From Pseudomonadota bacterium (GTDB taxonomy: Bacteria > Pseudomonadota > Gammaproteobacteria > Xanthomonadales > Xanthomonadaceae), in the NCBI GenBank assembly GCA_023394655.1, contig JAEXAG010000026.1, positions 1-32,445 on the forward strand: a stretch of 32,445 nucleotides of DNA, read 5' to 3'. A model generated the notes under the pieces. That model was given only the letters and a program-made list of their open reading frames with translations, searched no databases and was not told the DNA's origin. A program made the translations under genes and the position numbers. The first letter of the stretch is position 1; the number at the start of each line of letters is the position of its first letter. This document shows positions 1-7,457 of this stretch, in pieces.

Positions 1-7
1 ACGATCA

Positions 8-3000
8 ATGAAACGCATGCTGATCAATGCGACGCAGGCGGAAGAGCTCCGCGTCGCGATCGTCGATGGCCAGAACCTCTACGACATCGACATCGAGCAA
101 CCCTCGAAGGAACAGAAGAAGTCCAACATCTACAAGGGCAAGATCACCCGCCTCGAGCCTTCGCTCGAAGCCGCCTTCGTGGATTACGGCGCCGAACGCC
201 ACGGCTTCCTGCCGCTGAAGGAAATCTCCCGCGACTACTTCCAGTCCGGCGTCGATCACAACAAGGCCAACATCAAGGAACTCCTGCGCGAAGGCCAGGA
301 AGTGGTGGTTCAGGTCGACAAGGAAGAGCGCGGCAACAAGGGCGCGGCGCTGACCACGTTCATCTCGCTGGCGGGCCGCTACATGGTGCTGATGCCCAAT
401 TCGCCGACCGCCGGCGGCGTCTCGCGTCGGATCGAGGGCGAGGACCGCGCCGAGCTGAAGCGGGCCATGGATGCGCTGCAGATCCCCGACGACATGGGCG
501 TGATCATCCGCACCGCCGGCGTCGGTCGTGATGCCGAGGAGCTGCAGTGGGACCTCGATTACCTGCTTTCGGTCTGGAAGGCGATCGCCCAAGCCGCGCT
601 TTCCAAGCCGGCCCCGTTCCTGATCTACCAGGAAAGCCGGCTGATCGTCCGCGCGCTGCGCGATTACATGCGCGCCGACATCGGCGAAATCCTCGTCGAT
701 ACGCCGGAGATGTACGAGGAAGCGCGCCAGTTCGTCGAACAGGTGATGCCGCACAACCTGCGCAAGCTCAAGCATTACACCGATGACGTGCCGTTGTTCA
801 ACCGGTTCCAGATCGAGTCGCAGATCGAGTCGGCCTACGAGCGCGAAGTCCGCCTGCCCTCCGGCGGCGCGCTGGTCATCGACCAGACCGAAGCCCTGAC
901 CGCGATCGACGTGAACTCCGCCCGCGCCACCCGCGGCGGCGACATCGAGGAAACCGCCTTCAACACCAACCTGGAGGCCGCCGAGGAAGTGGCCCGCCAG
1001 CTGCGTCTGCGCGATCTCGCCGGGCTGGTGGTGATCGATTTCATCGACATGTCCAGCAACAAGCACCAGCGCGAGGTGGAAAACCGCCTGCAGAGCGCGT
1101 TGAGGTACGACCGCGCCCGCGTGCAGATCGGCCGCATCTCGCGCTTCGGCCTCATGGAGATGTCGCGCCAGCGCCTGCGTCCGTCGCTGGGCGAAGCCAG
1201 CCAGATTGTCTGCCCGCGTTGCGAGGGCCACGGCCGCATGCGCAGCGTCGAATCGCTGTCGCTGTCGATCATCCGCGTCGCCGAGGAGCACGCGATGAAG
1301 GACAACACCGGCCAGGTGCTGGTGCAGGCGCCGGTGGAGATCGCCAACTTCCTGCTCAACGAGAAGCGCGTTGCGCTGGCCGAGATCGAGCGCCGCCACG
1401 AAGCGCCGGTGGTGATCGTCGCCGACGAGCAGCTGCACACCCCGCACTACGAAGTCACCCGCATCCGCGAGAACGAGCTGGGCGAGGAATCCTCGCGCCC
1501 CAGCTACCAGCGCGGCACCCCGCGCAAGCTGCCGACCCACGCGCTGACCAAGGCCCATCTGAACATCCCGGACGAGCCGGTGGTGAAGAACGTGAAGCCC
1601 GCGCAGCCGGCCCCGATCCGCGCGCCGCGCGAGGAAGCGCCCAAGCCGGTCCCGGCGGCTGCCCCGGCGCCGCAGCCCGCCCCCGCGTTCACCACCCCGC
1701 GCCCGAAGGCCGGCTTCCTGTCCCGCGTCATGCAGTTCTTCGCCGGTGCGCCGAGCGATGCCGCGCCCCCCGCGCAGGAGAAGCCTGCCCGCGATGGCGG
1801 CAAGCGCCAGGATCGTCGCGACGGCCAGAAGCCCGGTGCGCGCAACGAGCGCCAGGGCAAGCAGGATCGCGGCGGCAAGGATGCACGCGGCAGCGAGCAG
1901 AAGCGTGGCAACGAGGGCGGCAACAAGCAGCGCCGTGAGCGCGGCCCATCCGCCAATGGCCAGCCGCCGCGCGAGGCCGCGAAGGACGCCGTCGCGCAGA
2001 CCCAGCCGCCCCAGCAGCAGCCGACCGCTTCGGCCAACGGCCAGCCGGCGCAGCCGCGCACGGAGGGCGGCGGCAACGGTGGACGCCGCCGCAATCGTCG
2101 CGATCGCGAGGAGCGCCAGCCCGACACCACGGCAATCGCCGCCGCAACGGCGGCCACGGCTGCCCCCATCGGCACGAGCGTGCCGGAATCCCGCGAGGAG
2201 GCCCCGGCGGTGATCGAAGCCGCCCAGCCGGTCCCGACGGAAGTGCCCGCGGAAATCGCCGCCGACGAGGCCCGTGTGGTCGCCACGACCGATGTGCAGG
2301 ATTCCGCAGCCGCGGGCGAGAACGGTGAAGCCGGCGAGTCCGGCCGCCGTCGCCGCGGTCGTCGTGGTGGCCGCCGCCGCCGCCGTGGCGCCGGTGACTC
2401 CGCCGAGAGCTCGCTGGATGCCGAAGCCGTCGAGGCCGGCGAAGTCGTCGCCGCCCACGGCTCCCAGCCGGAATTCGATTTCGCCGATGTCGAGGCCGCG
2501 GCGACGCCTGCGCAGCCTGCTGCCGAAGCCGGGCCCGATGCCCCCATCGCTGCCACGGCCGAGGCGGGAAGCGCCGACGAAACGCCTTCCCCGGCCGACG
2601 TCGCCGCCGAGCAGGCCCGCGATGCCCGCGAAACGGCCGACCCGGCACCTGCAGATGCCGAAGCACCCGCTGCCAAGCCCAAGGAAAGCCTCCGCACCCG
2701 CAAGCCGGCCCCCGCCGCCCCGGCGATCAACGCCCTTCCGCTTTCGGCCGCGATCGCGGTGTCGCTGGCGGAATCTCAGCGAGTGCCACGCTCGATGGCG
2801 GCCCCGCCGGCCAAGCCTGTGGAAGCTCCCCCGGCTGCCCCCGAGGCCGCGCCCGTCGCACCGGCCACGGAAACCCGCAGCGCACCGGCCGTCGATCCGG
2901 CAGCGGCCGCAAACCCGGAACAGCCCGCCGCCGACGCGGTGATGGTGCCGGCTTCCGGTTCGGTCGCTGTCGCGTCGGTCGATCCGCAGGCAGCGGCGAT

Positions 3001-3259
3001 GCCTTCCGCACCTGCGCCGGCAACCAACGCCGACCCCGTCGATCCGGCCGCCACCGCCGAGACCGACGCATCGACGTCGGCAGCCGACACAGTGGTCGCG
3101 AACGACACCTCCGCCCCGGCGGATGCCTCGGCAGCAGCCGAAGACCCGACGCCGGGCGTCGAAGCCCTCGCCACGCCGGCCGAGGATGCGGCACTGGCAA
3201 GCGGCGAGGAGAATGCCCAAGCCGCCCCGGACTCCGCCGACGAGGCACCGAAGGCCTGA
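8..3259 (+). CDS. rne: Ribonuclease E
   Basis: Endoribonuclease E (1083 aa) starts bulk mRNA decay and matures rRNA, tRNA and small RNAs, usually as the core of a membrane-attached degradosome. The N-terminal half closely follows E. coli RNase E from memory: opening MKRMLINATQ, S1 RNA-binding domain about residues 38-119, DNase I-like catalytic domain with the metal-binding aspartates D301 (in TAIDVNSARATRGG) and D344 (in VVIDFIDM), and the Zn-link CPRC at C402/C405. Around residue 568 GFLSRVMQFF matches the amphipathic segment A that anchors the enzyme to the inner membrane. The remaining ~500 residues are Ala/Pro-rich low complexity with basic patches, the strongest being the Arg run at 779-794. 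The ATG at 8 fits the family start; its ribosome binding site and promoter lie largely outside the window. Confidence 0.97.
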   Translation: MKRMLINATQAEELRVAIVDGQNLYDIDIEQPSKEQKKSNIYKGKITRLEPSLEAAFVDYGAERHGFLPLKEISRDYFQSGVDHNKANIKELLREGQEVVVQVDKEERGNKGAALTTFISLAGRYMVLMPNSPTAGGVSRRIEGEDRAELKRAMDALQIPDDMGVIIRTAGVGRDAEELQWDLDYLLSVWKAIAQAALSKPAPFLIYQESRLIVRALRDYMRADIGEILVDTPEMYEEARQFVEQVMPHNLRKLKHYTDDVPLFNRFQIESQIESAYEREVRLPSGGALVIDQTEALTAIDVNSARATRGGDIEETAFNTNLEAAEEVARQLRLRDLAGLVVIDFIDMSSNKHQREVENRLQSALRYDRARVQIGRISRFGLMEMSRQRLRPSLGEASQIVCPRCEGHGRMRSVESLSLSIIRVAEEHAMKDNTGQVLVQAPVEIANFLLNEKRVALAEIERRHEAPVVIVADEQLHTPHYEVTRIRENELGEESSRPSYQRGTPRKLPTHALTKAHLNIPDEPVVKNVKPAQPAPIRAPREEAPKPVPAAAPAPQPAPAFTTPRPKAGFLSRVMQFFAGAPSDAAPPAQEKPARDGGKRQDRRDGQKPGARNERQGKQDRGGKDARGSEQKRGNEGGNKQRRERGPSANGQPPREAAKDAVAQTQPPQQQPTASANGQPAQPRTEGGGNGGRRRNRRDREERQPDTTAIAAATAATAAPIGTSVPESREEAPAVIEAAQPVPTEVPAEIAADEARVVATTDVQDSAAAGENGEAGESGRRRRGRRGGRRRRRGAGDSAESSLDAEAVEAGEVVAAHGSQPEFDFADVEAAATPAQPAAEAGPDAPIAATAEAGSADETPSPADVAAEQARDARETADPAPADAEAPAAKPKESLRTRKPAPAAPAINALPLSAAIAVSLAESQRVPRSMAAPPAKPVEAPPAAPEAAPVAPATETRSAPAVDPAAAANPEQPAADAVMVPASGSVAVASVDPQAAAMPSAPAPATNADPVDPAATAETDASTSAADTVVANDTSAPADASAAAEDPTPGVEALATPAEDAALASGEENAQAAPDSADEAPKA

Positions 3260-3266
3260 AATGGTG

Positions 3267-3288
3267 CGGCCCGCATCCGCGCGGGCCG
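3267..3288. terminator. Hairpin after rne
   Basis: A perfect 8-bp stem, CGGCCCGC (3267-3274) with GCGGGCCG (3281-3288), lies 7 bases after the rne stop codon. No T-run follows, so it could be an mRNA 3' end structure or a weak or Rho-assisted terminator. Confidence 0.4.
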
Positions 3289-3311
3289 TGACCGTTCGAT
3301 CCTGAAACCGC

Positions 3312-3333
3312 CTGCCCGATGCACCGGGCAGGT
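3312..3333. terminator. Hairpin between convergent rne and response regulator
   Basis: A perfect 8-bp stem, CCTGCCCG (3312-3319) with CGGGCAGG (3326-3333) and a 6-base loop, sits between two genes that converge. It could act for either strand. There is no strong T-run on either side, so the termination role is inferred from position. Confidence 0.4.
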
Positions 3334-3340
3334 GGCGGAC

Positions 3341-3988
3341 TCAGATCATGTGGGCGGCGTCGCTGAGGCCGTATTGCCCGGCCAGCCGTGCAAGCGCGAT
3401 CGGGTCATCGATCCCGAGCTTCTCGAACAGCCGCGATTTGTGGGTATTCACCGTCTTGGCGCTCAGGCTGAGGCGCCGGGCGATCGTTTCCTGCCGGAGC
3501 CCCTGCACCAGCAGCATCGCCACTTCCAGCTCGCGTGGCGAGAGCGCATCGAAGGGCGAATCCCCGCCCTGCACGCTCGAGAGTGCCATGTTCTGGGCGA
3601 TGTTGTTGCCGAGATAACGCCGGCCCCGCGCCACGTCGCGGACGGCGCGCACCAGTTCCTGCGCATCGCCGCCCTTGCCGAGATAGCCGCTGGCACCGGC
3701 ATCAAGCAGGCGCTTGGGCAGCGGCCCGTCCTCCAGCACCGAGACGATGATGACCTTGCAGCCCGTGCTGCCGCGCGCCAGGCGTTCGGTGATCTCCAAC
3801 CCGCTGATGCCGGGCAGGTGCAGGTCGCACAGGACCACGTCGGGCTTGAGCTGGCGGATCACCGGCAGCGCCTGTTCCCCGCTCTCCGCCTCGCCGACGA
3901 CTTCGATGTCCACTTCCTGCCCCAGGATCAGCTTCATCCCGGTGCGCACCAGCGCGTGGTCGTCGATCAGATAGACACGAATGGCCAT
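3341..3988 (-). CDS. Response regulator, GacA/UvrY family (receiver + LuxR-type HTH)
   Basis: Two-component response regulator of 215 aa (NarL/FixJ class). The receiver domain (about 4-120) has the acidic pair D9/D10, phosphoacceptor D55 in VVLCDLHLPG and the conserved lysine K105. A LuxR-type helix-turn-helix follows at about 148-195 (LSPRELEV ... AKTVNTHKSRLFEKLGI). The layout and wording match GacA/UvrY, including the conserved GxRYLGNNIAQNMALS linker region, so it probably controls small regulatory RNA promoters of the Gac/Rsm type; that target is inferred. In many gammaproteobacteria uvrC lies immediately downstream, but here the next gene is rne, converging. A purine-rich ribosome binding site (GGGGGAAG) precedes the ATG. 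No histidine kinase is nearby. Confidence 0.85.
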   Translation of the reverse strand: MAIRVYLIDDHALVRTGMKLILGQEVDIEVVGEAESGEQALPVIRQLKPDVVLCDLHLPGISGLEITERLARGSTGCKVIIVSVLEDGPLPKRLLDAGASGYLGKGGDAQELVRAVRDVARGRRYLGNNIAQNMALSSVQGGDSPFDALSPRELEVAMLLVQGLRQETIARRLSLSAKTVNTHKSRLFEKLGIDDPIALARLAGQYGLSDAAHMI

Positions 3989-4114
3989 GCCGCTTCCCCC
4001 AAGTGATTCTCCCTGCCAAGGAGACTAGGAGCCGAACCGCTTCGGATCAAGTCGGCCTACGGCGGCCCGCATCGTAGGGGTTTTCCGAAGCCTGCCTGCC
4101 GGCACGGCGCGATC

Positions 4115-4204
4115 TGGCGGAAGCGGTGAGATTCGAACTCACGGAAGGTTTGACCCTTCGCCGGTTTTCAAGACCGGTGCCTTAAACCACTCGGCCACGC
4201 TTCC
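4115..4204 (-). tRNA. tRNA-Ser(UGA)
   Basis: A 90-base class II tRNA on the minus strand. Acceptor strands GGAAGCG and CGCTTCC pair fully, the anticodon loop reads CTTGAAA (anticodon UGA), the long variable arm has the stem GAAGG/CCTTC, the T loop is TTCGAAT and CCA is encoded. It lies 21 bases downstream of the LysR gene stop codon, on the same strand as serS and the LysR gene. No clear promoter of its own was found, so it may be cut from the upstream transcript. Confidence 0.97.
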
Positions 4205-4225
4205 GGGGCGGACATTCTGCCATGT

Positions 4226-5158
4226 TCAAACCGCGCCCACGTCGCAGCGCTTCGAGGAGAGGGCTTGGGGCATGCGCTCGGCCAGGTGGTCGATGAAGGC
4301 CCGCACCGCCGGCAGCATGCCGCGCCGCGAGGGGAACACGGCGTGGATGATGCCCACCGGCAGCTTCCATTCCGGCAGCACCAGTTCGAGTTCGCCGTTG
4401 TGCACCGCCTCGGCGCAGGACATCTCCGGCAGCATGGTGATGCCGATGCCCTGCTTCGCCAGCGAACGCAGCATGTGGAAATCGAACGCCGCCAAGCGCG
4501 GCTTGAGCTCGATGCTCCGGACCTCCCCTGCCGGCCCGTGCAGTTCCCAGCGCTGGCGGGATTCGTCCTCCCCGGCGCTCAGGGTGACGTGGCCATCGAG
4601 CAGGTCCTCGGGAGACTGCGGCCGACCGCGCTTGCGAAGATAGTCCGGGCTGGCGACCAGCAGCTGCTGATCCTCGCCGAAACTGCGCATGATCAGGCTG
4701 CCGTCGTCATCGAGCCGGCTGCGCACGCGCAGGGCGACGTCGAACCCTTCCTGGATGACATCCACGCGGCGATCGCCCACGTGCAGCTGCAGGCGTACGT
4801 CGGGATGCAGGGCGAGGAAATCCGGCAGGATCGCCGGCAACAACTCCTGCGCGATGGTGACCGGCACGCTGGCGCGCACCAGGCCGCGCGGGGTGGCGCT
4901 GAGCTGGTCCACCGCCTCGCGCGCGGCCTGCGCCGAAGCCAGCATCGCCTGCGCGTGGCGATGGACGCTGATGCCGACCTCGGTCACCGCGAACCTTCGC
5001 GTCGAGCGCTGCAGGAGGCGCGCGCCGAGATCTTCCTCGAGCTGGGCGATGCGCCGCGAAAGGCGCGATTTCGGGATGCCCAGCGCGCGCTCGGCCGCCG
5101 CATAACCGCCGTGATCGACGACGGCGGCGAAGTAGTAGAGGTCGTTGAGATCGTGCAT
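4226..5158 (-). CDS. LysR-family transcriptional regulator (CrgA-like)
   Basis: LysR-type DNA-binding regulator of 310 aa. The winged HTH occupies about residues 1-60 (MHDLNDLYYFAAVVDHGGYA, AAERALGIPKSRLSRRIAQLE), then a linker helix and a periplasmic-binding-protein-like effector domain (about 90-295). The wording resembles the CrgA/AaeR-like subgroup, which often controls aromatic or quinone-response genes; the effector here is unknown. Its ATG overlaps the serS stop codon by one base (ATG 5156-5158 read on the minus strand, TGA 5158-5160), so it is probably translated from the serS message. That differs from the usual LysR arrangement, in which the regulator is divergent from its target. 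No obvious target gene is adjacent. Confidence 0.9.
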   Translation of the reverse strand: MHDLNDLYYFAAVVDHGGYAAAERALGIPKSRLSRRIAQLEEDLGARLLQRSTRRFAVTEVGISVHRHAQAMLASAQAAREAVDQLSATPRGLVRASVPVTIAQELLPAILPDFLALHPDVRLQLHVGDRRVDVIQEGFDVALRVRSRLDDDGSLIMRSFGEDQQLLVASPDYLRKRGRPQSPEDLLDGHVTLSAGEDESRQRWELHGPAGEVRSIELKPRLAAFDFHMLRSLAKQGIGITMLPEMSCAEAVHNGELELVLPEWKLPVGIIHAVFPSRRGMLPAVRAFIDHLAERMPQALSSKRCDVGAV

Positions 5159-6447
5159 CAGGCGAGGGTATCAATTCCGCCCATGTAAGGGCGCAGCACC
5201 TCGGGCACGGTGATGCTGCCATCGGCGTTCTGGCCGTTTTCCATCACCGCGACCAGCGCCCGGCCCACCGCCACGCCGGAACCGTTGAGCGTATGCACGA
5301 GTTCGGGCTTGCCGATTTCCGGATTGCGCCAGCGCGCCTGCATCCGCCGCGCCTGGAAGTCGCCGCAGTTCGAGCAGGACGAGATCTCGCGCCAGGTGCC
5401 CTGCGAGGGCAGCCACACTTCGAGATCGTAGGTCTTGCGCGCGGAGAAGCCCATGTCGCCGGCGCACAGCAGCATGCGCCGATACGGCAACCCCAGCTTC
5501 CGCAGCACGGTTTCGGCGCAGGCGGTCATGCGCTCGAGTTCGGCATCGCTGTCCTGCGGACGGCTGATCGAGACCAGCTCGACCTTTTCGAACTGGTGCT
5601 GGCGGATCATGCCGCGGGTATCCCGGCCATGTGCGCCGGCCTCGGCGCGGAAGCACATCGAATGCGCGGTCATCCGCAGCGGAAGCGCGTCGGCCTCGAC
5701 GATCTCATCGCGCACGATGTTGGTCAGCGAGACTTCCGAAGTCGGGATGAGGTAGCGCTTCGAAGCGGCTTCGCCCTCGCCGACGAAGGTGGCGAATAGA
5801 TCGTCCTCGAACTTCGGCAACTGGCCGGTTCCGCGCATCGAATCGGCATTGACCAGCACCGGGACGCTGGTTTCCAGATAGCCGTGCTCGCCGGTGTGCA
5901 GATCGAGCATGAACTGCGCCAGCGCGCGATGCAGGCGGGCAAGCTGGCCACGCAGCACGGTGAAACGGGCGCCGGAAAGCCTGGCCGCGGTCTCGCCGTC
6001 CAGCCAGCCGTGGCGCGCGCCAAGCTCCACGTGATCCTTCGGCTCGAAGTCGAATTCACGCGGCGTGCCCCAACGCGAATGCTCGACGTTGCCGGATTCG
6101 TCCGTGCCGTCCGGCACCGAGGCATCGGGCAGGTTCGGCAACCCCATGAGCAGCGCGTCCATGTCGGAGCGGATCGCATCCAGGCGCACTTCGCTGGCCT
6201 TCAGCTCTTCGCCGAAACCGGCAACTTCCGCAAGCAACGGCGCCACGTCCTCGCCCTTTGCCTTGGCCATGCCGATCGCCTTGCTGCGGGTGTTGCGCAG
6301 GTTCTGCAGCTCCTGCGTGCGGATCTGGATCGCCTTGCGCTCCGCTTCCCGCGACTTGAAGGCGGCGACGTCGAGCGACACACCGCGACGGGCGAGCGCG
6401 GCACGGACGGATTCGGGATCCTGACGGAGCAATTGCGGGTCGAGCAT
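5158..6447 (-). CDS. serS: Serine--tRNA ligase
   Basis: Class II aminoacyl-tRNA synthetase (429 aa, normal length) that charges tRNA-Ser, and tRNA-Sec where present, in the cytoplasm. The start MLDPQLLRQDPESVRAALARRGV is typical. A long N-terminal antiparallel coiled coil (about 28-105), which recognises the tRNA-Ser variable arm, is followed by the catalytic core: motif 2 around 266-288 (FRAEAGAHGRDTRGMIRQHQ) and motif 3 around 387-404 (LNGSGVAVGRALVAVMEN). The LysR gene overlaps its stop by one base and tRNA-Ser(UGA) follows that gene, so the enzyme and one of its substrates may share a transcript. A -10-like GATAAT lies about 27 bases before the ATG. Confidence 0.98.
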   Translation of the reverse strand: MLDPQLLRQDPESVRAALARRGVSLDVAAFKSREAERKAIQIRTQELQNLRNTRSKAIGMAKAKGEDVAPLLAEVAGFGEELKASEVRLDAIRSDMDALLMGLPNLPDASVPDGTDESGNVEHSRWGTPREFDFEPKDHVELGARHGWLDGETAARLSGARFTVLRGQLARLHRALAQFMLDLHTGEHGYLETSVPVLVNADSMRGTGQLPKFEDDLFATFVGEGEAASKRYLIPTSEVSLTNIVRDEIVEADALPLRMTAHSMCFRAEAGAHGRDTRGMIRQHQFEKVELVSISRPQDSDAELERMTACAETVLRKLGLPYRRMLLCAGDMGFSARKTYDLEVWLPSQGTWREISSCSNCGDFQARRMQARWRNPEIGKPELVHTLNGSGVAVGRALVAVMENGQNADGSITVPEVLRPYMGGIDTLA

Positions 6448-6473
6448 GGGACGGACCTGTGGGGAAACGGCCC

Positions 6474-6502
6474 ATTATCGCCGCGTTTGCCGCAACGCTC
6501 AC
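6474..6502 (-). promoter_or_regulatory. Candidate serS promoter
   Basis: On the minus strand a good -10 hexamer GATAAT (6474-6479) is preceded by a poor -35 GTGAGC (6497-6502) at 17-base spacing. Transcription would start about 20 bases before the serS ATG. Support rests mainly on the -10 and its position. Confidence 0.35.
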
Positions 6503-6545
6503 GGAAACGATGCCAGAATCGCCCAGTCCCATCCGCAAGGCCGCC

Positions 6546-7187
6546 ATGAACGCATCCAGCCCGACGCCCCCTGCCCGCCCACGTTCCGATCGCCGCCTGT
6601 GGTGGATCGTCCCGGTGGCGATCACGGCCGGCCTGCTGCTGTTCTTCGCGATCTGGAGCATCGAGCGCAAGAAGTCGTTCTACACCGTGGAACCCGGCAC
6701 CGAGGCGGCCAACGACGGCCAGGTGCAGGTCTTCGAGCCACTGCCCACGCCGATGGGCGGGAGCCTGGAAGACGGCCTGCCGCCGATCGCCGATGCCGGC
6801 GGCGACGCCGCGCTGCCACCGCCGGCGATCATCGAACCGCCGCGCCCCGCGCCGCCACCGCCCTCGCAGGCGCCGGCACCACGGCCCGCCATCCCGGCCC
6901 CGCGCGTGGTCGGTGGAAACGCTCCGCCGGTGCCGGTCAGCCAGCCGGCGCCGGCGTATCCGCGCTCGGCCCTGCGCTCGGGCATCGGTGGCACGGTCAA
7001 TGTCTCGGTCGATGTCGGCCCGGACGGCGTGCCGACCTCGGTGAGCATCGCCAGCGGCAGCGGCTCGCGCGATCTCGACCGCGCCGCGCTGGACGCGGTG
7101 CGGCGCTGGCGCTTCCGACCGGCCACGGTGGGCGGCCAGCCGAGCGTCGGCCGGGTCACCGTCCCCATCCGGTTCACTCCGATCTGA
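6546..7187 (+). CDS. Energy transducer TonB-family protein
   Basis: Membrane-anchored TonB-like protein, 213 aa from the ATG at 6546. One transmembrane segment lies at about residues 19-38 (WWIVPVAITAGLLLFFAIWS) behind a basic cytoplasmic N-terminus. A Pro/Ala-rich periplasmic spacer follows (about 65-130), then a C-terminal TonB domain (about 132-213) with the hallmarks PxYP, GxVxVSVDVGPDG and AALDAVRRWRFRPA. TonB proteins pass proton-motive energy from ExbB/ExbD to outer-membrane receptors. No exbB, exbD or receptor gene is adjacent. In-frame ATGs at 6459 and 6510 exist, but they would add a non-conserved N-terminal extension and reach into the serS promoter region, so 6546 is preferred. 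Its substrate receptor is unknown. Confidence 0.85.
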   Translation: MNASSPTPPARPRSDRRLWWIVPVAITAGLLLFFAIWSIERKKSFYTVEPGTEAANDGQVQVFEPLPTPMGGSLEDGLPPIADAGGDAALPPPAIIEPPRPAPPPPSQAPAPRPAIPAPRVVGGNAPPVPVSQPAPAYPRSALRSGIGGTVNVSVDVGPDGVPTSVSIASGSGSRDLDRAALDAVRRWRFRPATVGGQPSVGRVTVPIRFTPI

Positions 7188-7322
7188 CGGCCCGGAATGC
7201 ATCCCCTTGCCCCGCCCGGAACCGGAAAGCGCCCTTGCGGCCTTCCATCGGGTGCGGGCGCTGCGCGCCGTGCCATCCACTCTCTCGAACGCCCCGGAAT
7301 GCCCGATTCGGCTTTCGTCGGA

Positions 7323-7351
7323 TGCATCCGCGGGGCGGCTCGGACTATAAT
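7323..7351 (+). promoter_or_regulatory. Candidate sucA operon promoter
   Basis: A perfect -10 hexamer TATAAT (7346-7351) lies in the 270-base gap before sucA. The -35 at 17-base spacing is TGCATC, which is weak. Transcription would start near 7358, giving a leader of about 100 bases that contains inverted repeats. Confidence 0.5.
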
Positions 7352-7363
7352 TCGAGCCCCTTC

Positions 7364-7408
7364 AACCGGCCATTCAGCTTGAATTTTCCGGTCATGCATC
7401 AAACCGGA
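7364..7408 (+). promoter_or_regulatory. Overlapping inverted repeats in sucA leader
   Basis: ACCGG (7365-7369) can pair with CCGGT (7388-7392), while TCCGGT (7387-7392) can pair with ACCGGA (7403-7408). The two hairpins share the middle segment and exclude each other. This could be an attenuator or other leader element, but with short stems and one genome the role is unproven. Confidence 0.3.
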
Positions 7409-7457
7409 CGACAATCGGCTTCATGGCCCATCGGTAACGTGTGAGCGAACCCTCGAA

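Noticed and set aside
5..3220. 1071-codon open frame on the minus strand opposite rne
   Set aside because: Long antisense frames are expected in GC-rich coding DNA. The translation is repetitive Arg/Gly/Ala/Leu with no domain, while the plus strand encodes RNase E with all catalytic residues.
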